Of a stretch of 64,000 nucleotides of DNA, positions 43,400 through 55,227 are shown piece after piece (the first letter of the stretch is position 1; the number at the start of each line of letters is the position of its first letter). The DNA is from Anolis sagrei (taxonomy: Eukaryota > Chordata > Lepidosauria > Squamata > Anolidae). The DNA is taken from assembly GCF_037176765.1 (NCBI RefSeq), contig NC_090023.1, positions 170,917,006 through 170,981,005 of the forward strand, in the 5' to 3' direction. The position numbers were made by a program, and so were the translations under genes. Below the pieces are notes generated by a model. That model did not search any database, was not told the DNA's origin, and saw only the letters and a list, made by a program, of their open reading frames with translations.

Positions 43400-43668
43400 C
43401 AGAGGCGGTCCTAGGTAATTTTCAACAGTAAGCAAACAGTATCCCCCCCCCCCCCAACCAATCACTGATATATATTTTCTGTTCGTCATGTGAGTTCTGT
43501 GTGCCATATTTGGTTCAATTCCATCATTGGTGGAGTTCAGAATGCTCTTTGATTGTAGGTGAACTATACATTCCAGTAACTACAACTCGCATATGTCAAG
43601 GTCTATTTTTCCCCAAGAGCGCCCCTGGGCAAAATCAACTATACTGCAAATGGGTTGAGCCGCCCCTG
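43400..43668. mobile_element. short hAT of the CAGRGGCGGC family
   Basis: cagaggcggtcctagg to gagccgcccctg. The perfect duplication GCTGTAGT is at 43392-43399 and 43669-43676. The interior is the shared module plus a C tract. Opposite orientation to 19888-20185. Confidence 0.93.
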
Positions 43669-43676
43669 GCTGTAGT

Positions 43677-44157
43677 CCAACCTCAGAAAGAGTATGTTTT
43701 ATACTTTGTATTCAAACCATTAAACTGGCCTCTAAAGGACATCTTTGAGTTCTACAGTAAAGGTTTTGACTTTCCATTTCCTTTCAATGGCAGGATCATG
43801 GTCGTAGTACAATAATTTAGTACTACTTAGGAGAGGGATGAAAGCTGAAATTCATAAATAGTTCTGCGTAGCTTTAAGTGTTTCATTCTACTCTTTTGAA
43901 CTTCAAAGAAAAAGGAAGAAAAAAATAGGCTGGAATGTGGTTAAACTGAAAAGGAAGTAGTTGAACTGAGACATCTCAGTTCCTTAAGTCTGGGCCTATT
44001 AGGAAACATCTGCAGCAGTTATTTCACATTGCTGATAAACGGAAATACACAAACTCTACGCAGCCAGGTACTATTGCATCTTCCCACTTGTACGAGGTAA
44101 GATTGGAAGATGTGAATGGGAGAAATGTTTGAATCAGAGCATGAAACTCAACCCTAC
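43677..44157. other. no gene recognised (intron 1)
   Basis: No repeat match. Low-copy intron sequence. Confidence 0.4.
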
Positions 44158-44165
44158 ATTTAAGG

Positions 44166-45438
44166 CAGGGGTTCTCAAACTAAGGTCTGGGGGCCGAATA
44201 CAGCCCTCCAAGGTCATTTATCCGGCCCTCACTCAGAGTCAACCTAAGTCTGAAACGACTTGAAAGCACACAACAACAACAACAATCCTATCTCATCAGT
44301 CAAAAGCATTGCAGCGGACCCAAATACCTGGGAGTCACTCTGGAAGCACTGCCTGAACATCAAGTAAAAAGTGGGTGCTAGAAACAATATCATACGAAAG
44401 CTGACTGGCACAACCTGGGGAATCACAACCAGATACAGTGAAGACATCTGCCCTTGCGCTGTGCTACTCTGCTGCTGAGTATGCATGCCCAGTGTGGAAC
44501 ACATCTCACCACCCTAAAACAGTGTAAGTGGCTCTTAATGAGACATGCCGCATTATCATGGGGTGTCTGCGCCCTACACCACTGGAGAAATTACACTGCT
44601 TAGCCGGTATTGCACTACCTGACATCCGCCGGGAAGTAGCAGCCAATAGTTAAAGGACCAAGGCAGAGACATCTCCAGCTCATCCCCTGTTTGGGTATCA
44701 GCCAGCATGTCAACGACTTAAATCTAGAAATAGTTTTCTAAGATCTACAGAGACACTCGCTGGAACACCTCAGCAAGTGAGAGTCCAAAAGTGGCAGGCT
44801 CAAACCCAGAACCTCAACCAATGGCTGATACCAAATGAGAGACTCCCCCCTGGGCACACAGAGGACTGGGCGACTTGGAAGGTGCTGAACAGACTGTGCT
44901 CTGGCACCACGATATGCAGAGCCAACCTCAAGAAATGGGGCCACAAAGTGGAATCCTCGACATGCGAGTGTGGGGAGGAGCAAACCACTGACCACCTGCT
45001 GCAATGCAACCTGAGCCCTGCCACATGTGCAATGGAGGACCTTCTTGCAGCAACACCAGAAGCACTCCAAGTGGCCAGATACTGGTCAAAGGACATTTAA
45101 TCAACTACCAAACTCACAAATTTTGTATTTTGTCTGTTTGTTTGCTTTGTTCTGTTAAAAATGTAATATAATTTGACTGGTTGTCCTCACACGACAAATA
45201 AAATAAAGTCAAAAGCAGGCCCACACTTCCCATTGAAATACTAATAATTTTATATTTGTTAAAATTGTTCTTCATTTTAATTATTGTATTGTTTTAAAGT
45301 GTTTTTTGCACTACAAATAAGATATGTGCAGTGTACATAGGAATCCATTCATATTTTTTTTTCAAATTATAATCCGGCCCTCCAACAGTTTGAGGGACTA
45401 TGACCTGGCCCTCTGTTTAAAAAGTTTGAGGACCCCTG
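44166..45438 (+). mobile_element. non-autonomous hAT holding a LINE
   Basis: caggggttctcaaac (44166) to gtttgaggacccctg (45438). The target duplication is ATTTAAGG (44158-44165) and GTTTAAGG (45439-45446), one mismatch. The same family as 1-196. It carries a Bov-B/SINE-like tail stretch ('cttgaaagcacacaacaac') near 44260. The LINE insertion is listed next. Confidence 0.9.
44309..45206 (+). mobile_element. non-LTR retrotransposon (I/Jockey-like)
   Basis: Flanked by the direct repeat AGTCAAAAGCA (44298-44308 and 45207-45217). Encodes, over several frames, YACPVWNTSHH-, LEKLHCLAGIALPDIRREVAA, then PNERLPPGHTEDWATWKVLNRL and CECGEEQTTDHLLQC. Shorter at the 5' side than 11360-12923. Frameshifts and stops break it. 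Confidence 0.88.
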
Positions 45439-45446
45439 GTTTAAGG

Positions 45447-46510
45447 ATTGGATAGAAGACGATGCTTCTGCTGGTGTTGTTTGTTTAGAATTAGATAACC
45501 AGTGACACAAACATTGGGTTCCTCAACTATCACAGACATCATCCTGGTCTTACAGATGTGGACCTCACTACAAAAGCTGGCAACTCTAACCCTCCAGCTG
45601 TTCTTACCTTAAAATTTCCATGATCCTTAGTTAGGTAAAGATGAGGGATTATCGGTTTTGAACTCCAAAAACATCCAGAAAGCCAGAGTTGCCCAACTTT
45701 GAGACACACAGTCCTCTGAGGCAATTCTGGCCATTGTCTGAAACATAAGCATGCAAAAAATAGATTACAATAATATTACAATAATAATATAATATATGTC
45801 TCCCCTCAACTGAGTTAGGACTTAATCATAAGGTGAAACTGAGGATTTTAGTACATGTGGGGAGATAGAATACCAACAAAGGTCTTGTTTCATATGCCAA
45901 TTGACTTCTTTAAGCAGTATTCAATATTTGTAAATGCAACATGCAATGTCCGCAAGATCTCTGCAAACAATTGAGCACTGTGTTTGTATTTTGGATTCTG
46001 GATATTTTACTTTAATGTACGTTTTATCGTCATGTGAGGAGTATTTATTTCATCTTGTAAACTGTCTTATCTTCTATAATTAAAAGCCTGTAAATACTCA
46101 TAAACAAATTCAGAAGGTTCTTTTTAAAGAATCTGTGGGTTGAATACGAACCCACACGCAAACAATTCAAACTTGTAGAACAAGAGGCTATTGATTTACC
46201 TTCAACCATAACACCATCCTTTATTGCTACATTTTTTGCTATCAATGTTAGGAAAAGAAAGTCGATTATCGTATTCCCATGAATTGGCATTAAGACAGAG
46301 AAATGATTATTTGGATTCTGGTGGAAATTATAGTTTGCTTGTCTTCAGACCTCTATTTGACAACTATTTGAAACTTCTAACACTTGTGCTTTGCATAAAC
46401 TATATGTGAGAATGAGGATAACTATTTGCATTTCATATTACTGGGTTGGCACATTAATTAATTGCTGAAATTCATGAATATATCTGATTTTAATATCTAT
46501 CTATCTGTTT
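45447..46510. other. no gene recognised (end of intron 1)
   Basis: Longest repeat-free part of SRGN intron 1. No exon-like frame. Confidence 0.45.
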
Positions 46511-46519
46511 TTTTATCAG

Positions 46520-46667
46520 GGGGTCCTGTCCAAAGAGGCCGTTACATGCGCGTGAGGTGCAGACCCAATGCCCGTTTTGCAAATTGCATTGAAGAACAAG
46601 GGCCCGTTTTTGACATTCCTGATGGAAGTGCTAACATGATCCTTCCTCCCAAAGCTGATCCAGAACT
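46520..46667 (+). CDS. SRGN: serglycin, coding exon 2
   Basis: 148 bp, the same length as I recall for human exon 2. Acceptor TTTTTTTATCAG, donor GAACT|GTATGT (phase 2). Encodes the mature N-terminal domain: RGRYMRVRCRPNARFANCIEEQGPVFDI, with Cys38 and Cys47 aligned to the disulphide pair of mammalian serglycin (human VRCNPDSNSANCLEEKGPMF). This conserved block is the main basis for the identification. Confidence 0.95.
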
Positions 46668-46934
46668 GTATGTAAAATTAATTTTCATCAAACATATGAA
46701 TGCTACTTTTTGCTAATTCTGAATGCATACCAAGCATGTGAGTGATGGAGAGTGATGGAGCAAAACACAGTCATTTCATTACTTGCGCAGACAGTGTCAG
46801 ATACTCTGCATTTTAGCAATATATTTCGGTAGAAATGAGGTTACTTTTATTCAGAATACCATGACTTGATTTCTAAATATATATACACAGATAGGCCTGC
46901 TCTCTCTCTCTCTCTCTCTTGCCCACTTGCTTGC

Positions 46935-47470
46935 TGCCAATAATAATAATAATAATAATAATCCTTTATTTGTACCCCACTACCATCTCCTGCAGGACTC
47001 GGTGCGGCTTACAAGAGGCCGAGCCCAAAGTACATCATTAACAAAAACACAACAGACAACAATACAATGCAACAATAAATAAGCAAACAGTAAAACAATA
47101 ACAAAAGCACGACACTGTTAAAAAAACCTGTGGCAGGGCCAAATGTAATAGTTAAAATTCTAAAAATGCTGGGCATGTCCAGGTGAGGTAGAATGGATAT
47201 TTTGGGAATAGAAGGGTGTGCAGACAATTCTAACTCTCTCATAAAGTGCATTAGGGACAATTGCTTGGGATTCCTTAATCTGGGAAGGCACACTGGAACA
47301 TCCATGTTTTCAAGCTCCTTCTGAAGACTGCCAGTGTTGGGGACTGCCTGATGTCCTTGGGGAGGAAGTTCCAGAGTCGTGGAGCCACCACCGAGAAGGC
47401 CCTGTCCCTCGTCCCCACCAATCGCGCTTGCGATGCTGGTGGGATCGTGAGCAGGGCCTCACCAGATGAA
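46935..47470 (-). mobile_element. L2-type LINE, 3' part
   Basis: Inverted tail ((taa)n, 'cctttatttgtaccccac') and minus-strand coding GEALLTIPPASQARLVGTRDRAFSVVAPRLWNFLPKDIRQSPTL (one block, 47275-47478). 5'-truncated at about 47470. Confidence 0.85.
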
Positions 47471-47517
47471 AGTTTCACATAGCTGAAACTTTTCCCACTA
47501 GGAAAATTAAACTACTC

Positions 47518-47675
47518 TAGGGCTGGATCTACATTGCTATATAAAATTAAGATGATCTGCTGTGAACTGAACTATATGGCAGTGTAGACTCATATAATCC
47601 AGTTCAAAGTAGATAATGTGGATTATCTGCTTTGATGATCTGGATTATGTGACAGTGTAGACCCAGCCTTAGTTT
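47518..47675. mobile_element. short palindromic MITE
   Basis: Inverted ends 'agggctggatctacattg' and 'cagtgtagacccagcctta', internal palindromic 'ccagttcaaagtagataatg'. Related in style to 6508-6668. Confidence 0.65.
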
Positions 47676-48340
47676 GAAGCAGGAACTAGAACTTTATCAC
47701 ATGAAGGCAGTTGCTTTGATGACGGTTCCTATCATATGATACTTGGGTGATACCCATTGCTGCTCTGCCACCTTCTTGCAATGAAGCCATCCCTGGCTAT
47801 TGATGGGCAAAGCCAGTCAATAGTTTCTGATTACACCGTGGCACCAGAACTTATGTGCTCTGATGAGATCCAGGTGCTCCTGTGGCGGCATGCAATCTTC
47901 TCCTCTCACTGAAAAATTGATAAAAAGGCTATTTAACACGTTTAAAAAGCAAATAATAATAATAATAAAGAAATAAAGGGGCGGGGGAAGTAGCAGAGTC
48001 GAAAGATGGAGTTAACATCCAAATGGAACCGTGGTGCCGCAATTGCACAATGCCAGCAGTAGTGCAATAACGACAGTAATAATGCTGATAAGCAGCCACT
48101 ACCCCAGACTGCAGGAACAAGGTGGGATAGCGGCGTTGTGCAATAATGTCCACAGCCCAGGCCCAGTGCTGGTTACCCTTTTTTCTAGTAGTAAAAATCC
48201 AACCTTCATTTCTTTGACAGTATATGTATGGTCCAGGTTCAGCCCCTTTCCTCCTCACTGATGTATATATCGTGCCAATGTTTTACTTATCAAATTCAGA
48301 GAAGCACTATAATTAACAGCTCTGCATTTGTAATATATTG
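47676..48340. other. no gene recognised (intron 2)
   Basis: Contains (taa)n at about 47954-47972. Otherwise unassigned. Confidence 0.4.
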
Positions 48341-48342
48341 TT

Positions 48343-48432
48343 GTCTTCTGCCTTCAAGTCATTTCGGAATTATGGTAACCTTAAGGCAAACCAATCACAG
48401 GGGTTTCTTGGCAAGATTTCCTCAGAGGGGGC
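48343..48432 (-). mobile_element. 5S/Bov-B-tailed SINE, tail fragment
   Basis: Inverted SINE tail ('gccttcaagtcatttcgga', 'ggggtttcttggcaagatt', 'cctcagaggggg'), matching the body of the SINE at 23535-23750. Confidence 0.65.
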
Positions 48433-48459
48433 TTTCCTTTGGTTTCATTATTCTCACTT

Positions 48460-49000
48460 TATTTCTCAATTGCCCAAACTGGCTGCCAGTTTGCTACCGG
48501 GCGCAATTCAAAGTGCTGGCTTTAGCCTATAAGTTCTGGCCCAACTTACATGTCCGAACGCATCTCCCCATATGAACCATCTTGGACCTCTGGGGGGGCC
48601 CTGCTCTAGTTACCGCCTTTGTCACAAGTACATTTGGCGGAGACGAGAGACAGGGTCTTCTCGGTGGTGTCCCCTTGGCTATGGAACGCCCTCCCTATAG
48701 ATATTAGATTAGCCACCTCTCCTTTTAAAATTCTGGAAAAAAGTCAAGACGTGGCTTTATGAACAGGTGTTTGCAAATGCAGAGTAACTGACACATGAAA
48801 ATGGAACGACTAGACAATGAATTCGGACAACTTTTTTAACAAGGAGACACTATGAATTTATATTTTATTGATTTGTTTAGTTTTTGTTATATGTTATGTT
48901 TTTAATTGTATTTAAGGCATTGAAACATTGAATTTTGCCCTGTTAACCGCCTTGTGGGCTGAGAAAGGCGGTATAAATAAATAAATAAATAAATAAATAC
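48460..49000 (+). mobile_element. L2-type LINE, 3' part
   Basis: LPVCYRAQFKVLALAYK, then RDR-FSVVSPWLWNALPIDIR in other frames. 3' UTR with 'taaccgccttgtgggctga' and (aaat)n. Several frame breaks. Confidence 0.82.
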
Positions 49001-49290
49001 AAGTACAATTAACCTGAGTGAATAAGTTAGAATGAACCTGCCCACTGCAATCAGGGGAATGCACTGGTGCGAGAAATTGATTTTTCTCACCCATTTTTAT
49101 TTGCATCCTTAGAAAAATCTAGGGAGGATAGTGTACCACCTCCAGTTCTAACAAACCAAAGATAAATAGTGAATTTCATTACTTTAATGTTAATTTAATA
49201 CTAACAGTTTATCCTGGGTTTATTTGTTGGGGGTGGTAAGGAAGGCGTTATATCCATATATATATGATCTTCTGAAAATCTGTATTGCAG

Positions 49291-49501
49291 AATGAAAGAA
49301 TTTCAAGACTATCCTGATGCTTTCCAGCTTTCTGGAGATGAATATGGATCTGGAAATGAAGGAGATCCAGAGTTTGGGTCAGGTGCTGAGTATGATATGG
49401 ATGATCCCAGTATGCCTAAATCTGATGTGAACCAACCAGATCAGAAATTGACGCTTAAATTAACAAAGGAAGGTTTATTTCTGCATGAAAACAGACTGTG
49501 A
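49291..49501 (+). CDS. SRGN: serglycin, coding exon 3
   Basis: Begins after TGTATTGCAG and stops at TGA (49499-49501). Encodes residues 74(part)-143: an acidic region with Ser-Gly at 88-89, 94-95 and 104-105 (LSGDEYGSGNEGDPEFGSGAEYD), the glycosaminoglycan attachment segment, and a C-terminus ending LFLHENRL. Human serglycin has a longer uninterrupted SG run here, while this one has three spaced SG dipeptides, each in an acidic setting. Confidence 0.94.
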
Positions 49502-49630
49502 TCTCTGTTCCGGCAATTATGATCTTACTTCTTAAATTCCTTTGGAGTTTTATGACCAAGTGCAATTACATATTGGTAAAAAAATATTGTACGAACTATA
49601 AAATGAATAATAAATACCTTAAAACGTTTA
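49502..49630 (+). terminator. SRGN: SRGN 3' UTR with polyadenylation signal
   Basis: AATAAA at 49609-49614, about 110 bp after the stop codon, gives a short 3' UTR. A downstream GT-rich element is weak, so alternative later sites are possible. Confidence 0.6.
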
Positions 49631-50510
49631 GCGCTTTTCTTTGATATAAACTGTAATGAATGCAAGCTTTTCCCTCTCTAAGATGTAAACCATTTCATAG
49701 CCTGGGCCTCTTTGTATTGTTGTAGTAAAAAAAGTAGCATGAGTTTATCAGACATATAGTCAAGAGTGAGCTAAATGAAGAAAGATGACTACAATGATAT
49801 AAGATGAACACAGTGATGCTAAAATCAGCCATACCCTTTAGAGGAATTCAAGGCAAATTTCCTCCAATGCTTCTTTTTCTTTTTTCTTTCTTTCTTTTTT
49901 TCTGGTAACCATGACAAATCAGTAAGAGTGAACCCTAACAATCCCATGTCATTCTGGAAGTTTAAGGACACACTTTCCTCTTTACACAAAGAGCTCTAGC
50001 AGTGCTACAACATGGAGCTGTGCATTATTCCCATTGATAGTTTTTGATTTATGCCACTCATGGAAGCCCTCCAGTTTGTGTATTTACATTGAGCCCTTCA
50101 TTTCCACTGAGGATTAGTTTCAGGACCTTCATGAATATCAAAATCTGTGGATGCTCAAGTCTCATTATATACAGTGACGTAGAAAATTGTGTCCAGTATA
50201 TAAATTTTTCAATTTTTTTTCAAGTGGGTCAACTTTATATAACAGTTTTCAAAATATGCTTTTGAAGTGCCTGCATTAGTAAAAAGCAAAAAGAGCGGTT
50301 TTGTAATTCATAAAAAAATGTTAAGCTGTACTTCTCTGGAATATGTTGTTTATAGTCAGATAAATTTTAAATGCTCAAATCTCTTGTCCTGTTTCCAATT
50401 ATAATAAAACTTGGTCTTGTGTTTGCAAATCTTATTAATCTTGTCTCTTGTTCAGTACTTGTTTTTACTGTAAACTGCTGGATTTTCCCTTGAGACATGC
50501 TTTTCTTTAC
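49631..50510. other. no gene recognised
   Basis: Intergenic, with a pyrimidine tract at about 49870-49901. May include an alternative SRGN 3' UTR. Confidence 0.4.
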
Positions 50511-50514
50511 CAAT

Positions 50515-51290
50515 AACTGTCGCACCTCAGGATAGCTTCGCCTTGCTCAGAACACCACACACACCAAGGCTGTAGGTTTGGTAGTTTATTAAAGAAAAGG
50601 CAGTCTTAAACACAAAAGTAAGATTGCAAAAGTTCAATAGCCAAACAGAGTCTTAAATGCAAAGGCAGAGTTTCCCAAAGTCCAAAGGCAAATAACATGA
50701 AGCATAATCCATAAGCATTGATCAAACAAGATTCCATGGCAGCATGACAGAGTCCCAAGAAGCCAAGATCCAAATCAAAGTCCCAAGAAGCTAAAAGCAT
50801 TGCCCAAAAGCCCAGGCAATTCCAAGAAGTTATCAGGGTGTTCGCTGAAGTTGCACTGAAAAAAGGTTGCCTTCAATGAGCTCACTAAACATACTTTCCC
50901 AGCATGAAAGCATTCCTTTGACCTCTAACCAATCTCTTGTTCGCAAGCCTTGTACTACGGTGAACCCTGAATTGGAAACGATCTTCCCTACCTAGATCTG
51001 CAGAGCTTTCAAGGTCTAATAACTCATAATCTTGGAGCTGGGAATTGCCAGCCTGAGACTCACCAGTCAGAGCTGGCTCAACTCCTCCACCTGCACCTGT
51101 GAAGTTTTACTAAGATCAGAAACATCTTCTAAGACAACATCCCTTCCCATGGGAAACTGGAACTCCTCGTCTTCATCATCAACATCGTTTGTATCAACAA
51201 TAGGAACATGTTTAGGAATCTGAAACCCATCATCCCTTTCCTGCTCTTCCTGAGGCTCCAGCTGAGCTACAACAATAACTCTGTTAAAAT
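50515..51290 (-). mobile_element. LTR-retrotransposon fossil, 3' LTR side
   Basis: Minus strand: a short coding-like acidic tail next to a long non-coding LTR with an AATAAA signal near 50590 and a short R-U5 up to about 50515. The family (Gypsy or ERV kin) cannot be fixed without internal genes. It is incomplete and broken. Confidence 0.5.
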
Positions 51291-51894
51291 TTAATCACAT
51301 CTGAAGACTTGTTCTTCATTTGGTAGATACCAGGCTAAATACCGGTAGTTTGGCCATACTGTTGAAAGCAGGTTATAAACATACTATCCAAATTAGAATG
51401 CATGTGAAAAATGAAAAGTAGATTGGGTTGTTGTAGGTTTTTTTCGGGCTATATGGCCATGTTCTTGAGGCATTCTCTCCTGACGTTTCGCCTGCATCTA
51501 TGGCAAGCATCCTCAGAGGTAGTGAGGTCTGTTGGAACTAGGAAAAAAAGTGTTTATATATCTGTGGAATGACCACGATAGGACAAAGGACTCTTGTCTG
51601 TTGGAGCTAGGTGTGAATGTTTCAACTGATCACTTTGAGTAGCATTTGATGGCCTGACAGTGCCTGGGGCAATCTTTTGTTGAGAGGTGATTAGATGTCC
51701 CAGATTGTTTCCCTTCTGTTGTTTTGCTGTTGTAATTTTAGAGTTTTTTTAAATACTGGTAGCCAGATTTTGTTCATTTTCATGGTTTCCTCCTTTCTGT
51801 TGAAATTGTCCACATGCTTGTGGATTTCAATGGCTTCCCTGTGTAGTCTGGCATGGTGGTTGTTAGAGTGGTCCAGCATTTCTGTGTTCTCAAA

Positions 51895-52542
51895 TCATAG
51901 AATCATAGAATCAAAGAGTTGGAAGAGACCTCATGGGTCATCCAGTCCAATCCCCTGCCAAGAAGCAGGAATATTGCATTCAAATCACTCCCGACAGATG
52001 GCCATCCAGCCTCTGTTTAAAAGCTTCCAAAGAAGGAGCCTCCATCACACTCCGCGGCAGAGAGTTCCACTGCTGAACGGCTCTCACAGTCAGGAAGTTC
52101 TTCCTCATGTACAGATGGAATCTCCTTTCTTGTAGTTTGAAGCCATTGTTTCGTGTCCTAGTCTCCAGGGCAGCAGAAAACAAGCTTGCTCCCTCCTCCC
52201 TGTGGCTTCCTCTCACATATTTATACATGGCTATCACATCCCCTCTCAGCCTTCTCTTCTTCAGGCTAAACATGCCCAGCTCCTTAAGCCGCTCCTCATA
52301 GGGGTTGTTCTCCAGACCCTTGATCCTTTTAGTCGCCCTCCTCTGGACACATTCCAGCTTGTCAATATCTCTCTTGAATTGTGGTGCCCAGAATTGGGCA
52401 CAATATTCCAGGTGTGGTCTAACCAAAGCGGAATAGAGGGGTAGCATTACTTCCTTAGATCTAGACACTATGCTCCTATTGATGCAGGCCAAAATCCCAC
52501 TGGCTTTTTTTGCTGCTACATCACATTGTTGGCACATGTTTA
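51895..52542 (-). mobile_element. CR1 LINE, 3' part
   Basis: Minus-strand frame of 185 residues (51980-52537) with no stop: [51 protein letters not shown] and [42 protein letters not shown] in order. Inserted in the Penelope-like element at 'ctcaaat'. Confidence 0.92.
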
Positions 52543-52803
52543 AATAATATGCTACGTCCAGGTTGGTTCATCAGGTGCTCTGCTATGGCTGACTTCTCTG
52601 ATTGAAGTAGTCTGTAGTGCCTGTTTGGGCACAAAAGATTGCCCCAGGCACTGCCAGGTCATCAAATGCTACCCAAGGTGGTCAGTTGAAACATTCACAC
52701 TTAGCTCCAACAGACAAGAGTCCTTTGTCTCACCCTGGTTGTTCTACAGATACGTAAACCCATTTTCCTAGTTCCAACAGACCTCACTACCCCTGAGAAT
52801 GCT

Positions 52804-53012
52804 TGCCATTGTTCCCCCATGGTCGCAATTGCGTCTGGCGGGGACAAGGGACAGGGCCTTTTCTGTGGTGGTCCCCCAACTATGGAACTCCCTCCCGAGT
52901 GAAATTAGATCTGCTGCATCCCTCCTGCCCTTCTGGAAACAAGTAAAATCCTGGCTATGGGATCCTGGCTATGGGCCTTTGTAGATTAGGCTGACTTGCT
53001 GATGTGTTGACT
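52804..53012 (+). mobile_element. L2-type LINE fragment
   Basis: Encodes LRLAGTRDRAFSVVVPQLWNSLPSEIRSAASLLPFWKQVKSW. Joined directly to Penelope-like sequence on the left ('gaatgcttgcc') and CR1 on the right. Confidence 0.8.
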
Positions 53013-53533
53013 TATAGAGAACTGATGGACTGTGGAACAAGGGTTTCAAACTACAAGAAAGGAGATTCCATCTGAACATGAGGAAGAACTTCCTGACTGT
53101 GAGAACCGTTCAGCAGTGGAACTCTCTGCCCCGGAGTGTGGTGGAGGCTCCTTCTTTGGAAGCTTTTAAACAGAGGCCGGATGGCCATCTGTCAGGGGTG
53201 CTTTGAATGCAATATTCCTGCTTTTTGGCAGGGGGTGGGACTGGATGGCCCATGAGGTCTCTTCCAACTCTTGATTCTATGATTCCCTGGAGACTGGGAC
53301 GTGAAACAATGGCTTCAAACTACAAGAAAGGAGATTCCATCTGAACATGAGGAAGAACTTCCTGACTGTGAGAGCCGTTCAGCAGTGGAGGCTCCTTCTT
53401 TGGAAGCTTTTAAACAGAGGCCGGATGGCTATCTGTCAGGGGTGATTTGAATGCAATATTCCTGCTTCTTGGCAAAATGGGGTTGGACTGGATGGCCCAT
53501 GAGGTCTCTTCCAACTCTTTGATTCTATGATTC
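53013..53533 (+). mobile_element. two CR1 3' ends in tandem
   Basis: Two successive copies of the CR1 3' UTR (53035-53284 and 53285-53533), each from 'aatggcttcaaactacaag' or equivalent to 'tgattctatgatt'. The second lacks about 25 bp in the 'ctctgccccggagtg' segment. This is a tandem duplication or two insertions. Confidence 0.85.
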
Positions 53534-53864
53534 ACACTTAGCACCAACAGACAAGAGTCCTTTTTCCCACCCTGGTCGTTCCACAGATACATAAACTCAC
53601 TTTCTTAGTTCCAACAGACCACACAACCTCTGAGGATGCTTGCCATAGATGCAGGCGAAACGTCAGGAGAAAATGCCTCTAGAACAGTGTTTCTCAACCT
53701 GGGGGTCGGGACCACTGGGGGGGGGGGGTTGTGAGGGGGTCTAAGAGGGGTCGCCAAAGACCATTAGAAAAAACAGTATTTTCTGTTGGTCGTGGGGGTT
53801 CTGTGTGGGAAGTTTGACTCAATTCTATCATTGGTGGAGTTCAGAATGCTCTTTGATCATATTT

Positions 53865-54834
53865 ATTTACCTTACTTATATACCGCTGTTCTCAGCCCGA
53901 AGGCGACTCACAGCGGTTCACAACAAATACGAACAGCAAATATTCAGTGCTACAGTATAGAAACAGTTAACAACCTAACACATTACACAATTAATAAACA
54001 GTTACTACAATACCCATTCACTGTCTTCTCATCATCAAAAACATGTTCCAGATTCGTCATCCATTGTTCCATTCCAGTGTTCATTAACCAATCATTGCAC
54101 TAATTATTTGAACGCCTGCTCAAACAGCCAGTTCTTCACCTTTTTGCGGAATATCATTAGAGATGGTGCTAGTCTAATGTCCGTAGGAAGGGAGTTCCAC
54201 AGCCGAGGAGCCACCACCGAGAAGGCCCTATCTCTCGTCCCCGCCAGCCAAGCTTGAGAAGCAGGCGGGATCGAGAGCAGGGTCTCCCCGGAAGATCTCA
54301 AAGTCCTGGTGGGTTCATAGGCAGAGATGCGGTCAGATAGGGAGCTTGGGCCGGAACCGTTTAGGGCAATGATGGACAACCTTTTGAGTTTGGTGTGTCA
54401 ATACTCGCCAAAAAACCAAGCATAACTCGAGTGGGGTGTCACTTCGAGAAAAACCCATAATTTCATGATATTTATAGTTTAATAGCAAAAATATGTTATT
54501 GTAATATATAACTGTATTTAATAAACCAAAAGCTAATTATTTAAGTTACCTGCTTTTTCTATAATGCCATATATCTTGGCATTATAGAAAAATGCTGGTG
54601 TAGGAGCCATGGATGAAATGTCCTTCTTGGGATGCGGCCCCATCTTCGCTGTGTGTCATCGAAAATGGCTACACGTGTCAGTGCTGACACATGTGTCATA
54701 GGTTCGCCATCATGGGTTTGGGGCTTTAAAGGCCAACGCCAGCACTTTGAATTCAGCCCGGTAGCAGATCGGTAGCCAGTGGAGTTGGCGCAACAGGGGA
54801 GTTGTATGCTCCCTGCGCTCCGCTCCTGGCTGCT
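53865..54834 (-). mobile_element. L2-type LINE, subfamily B, split by a hAT
   Basis: Inverted L2: tail at 53865-53935, frame 54104-54379 (LNGSGPSSLSDRISAYEPTRTLRSSGETLLSIPPASQAWLAGTRDRAFSVVAPRLWNSLP, one block), then after the hAT further coding text at 54724-54834. Confidence 0.87.
54367..54715. mobile_element. non-autonomous hAT, CANTGATGG ends
   Basis: Ends caatgatggacaacc and ggttcgccatcatgg, duplication GTTTAGGG (54359-54366) and GTTTGGGG (54716-54723), one mismatch. Near its right end is the palindromic 'gtgtcagtgctgacac'. It splits the L2. Confidence 0.85.
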
Positions 54835-55227
54835 GAGCGTTGGAACTATAAATCCCAGCAAATACAACTCCCAAATGTCAAGGTCTATCTTCCCCAAACC
54901 CACCAGTGTCCACATTTGGGCATATTGAGTATTCATGCTAAGTTTGATCCAGATGTATCAGTGCTCTCTGGATGTAGGTGAACTACAACTCCAAAACCCA
55001 AGGTAAATGTCCACCAAACCCTTCTAGTATTTTTTGTTGGTCATGGGTGCTCTGCGTCCTGAAGTTTGGTTCAATTCCATCATTGGTGGAGTTCAGAATG
55101 CTCTTTGATATTGTAGGTGAACTATAAATCCCAGCAACTGCAACCCCCAAATGACAAAATCAATCCTCTTCTCAACCCCACCAGTATTCAAATTTGGGCG
55201 TATCGAGTATTTGTGCCAAATTTTATT

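Larger units (their letters stand above)
37855..46519 (+). other. SRGN: SRGN intron 1
   Basis: 8,665 bp with GT (37855) and AG (46518-46519) boundaries. It carries Helitrons, SPIN copies, an L2, a mariner-like element, a truncated Sauria SINE and a nested hAT/LINE pair, listed separately. Human SRGN also has a long first intron. Confidence 0.88.
46668..49290 (+). other. SRGN: SRGN intron 2
   Basis: 2,623 bp with GT and AG (TGTATTGCAG) ends. It holds two L2 pieces, a MITE and a SINE tail. The branch-site region near 49240-49280 is AT-rich. Confidence 0.88.
51424..53676. mobile_element. Penelope-like element in inverted arrangement, with CR1 and L2 inside
   Basis: Left part (51424-51894, 52543-52620) is minus strand: terminal 'gacgtttcgcctgcatcta', then HARLHREAIEIHKHVDNFNRKEETMKMNKIWLPV (51691-51879, one block). 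From about 52630 the same terminal sequence is repeated on the + strand ('catttgattagca'-equivalent to 'caacagacctcac'), resuming at 53534-53676. Insertions of CR1 (51895-52542, 53013-53533), L2 (52804-53012) and SPIN (53685-56486) interrupt it. The outer end is at 56487-56562. Confidence 0.8.
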
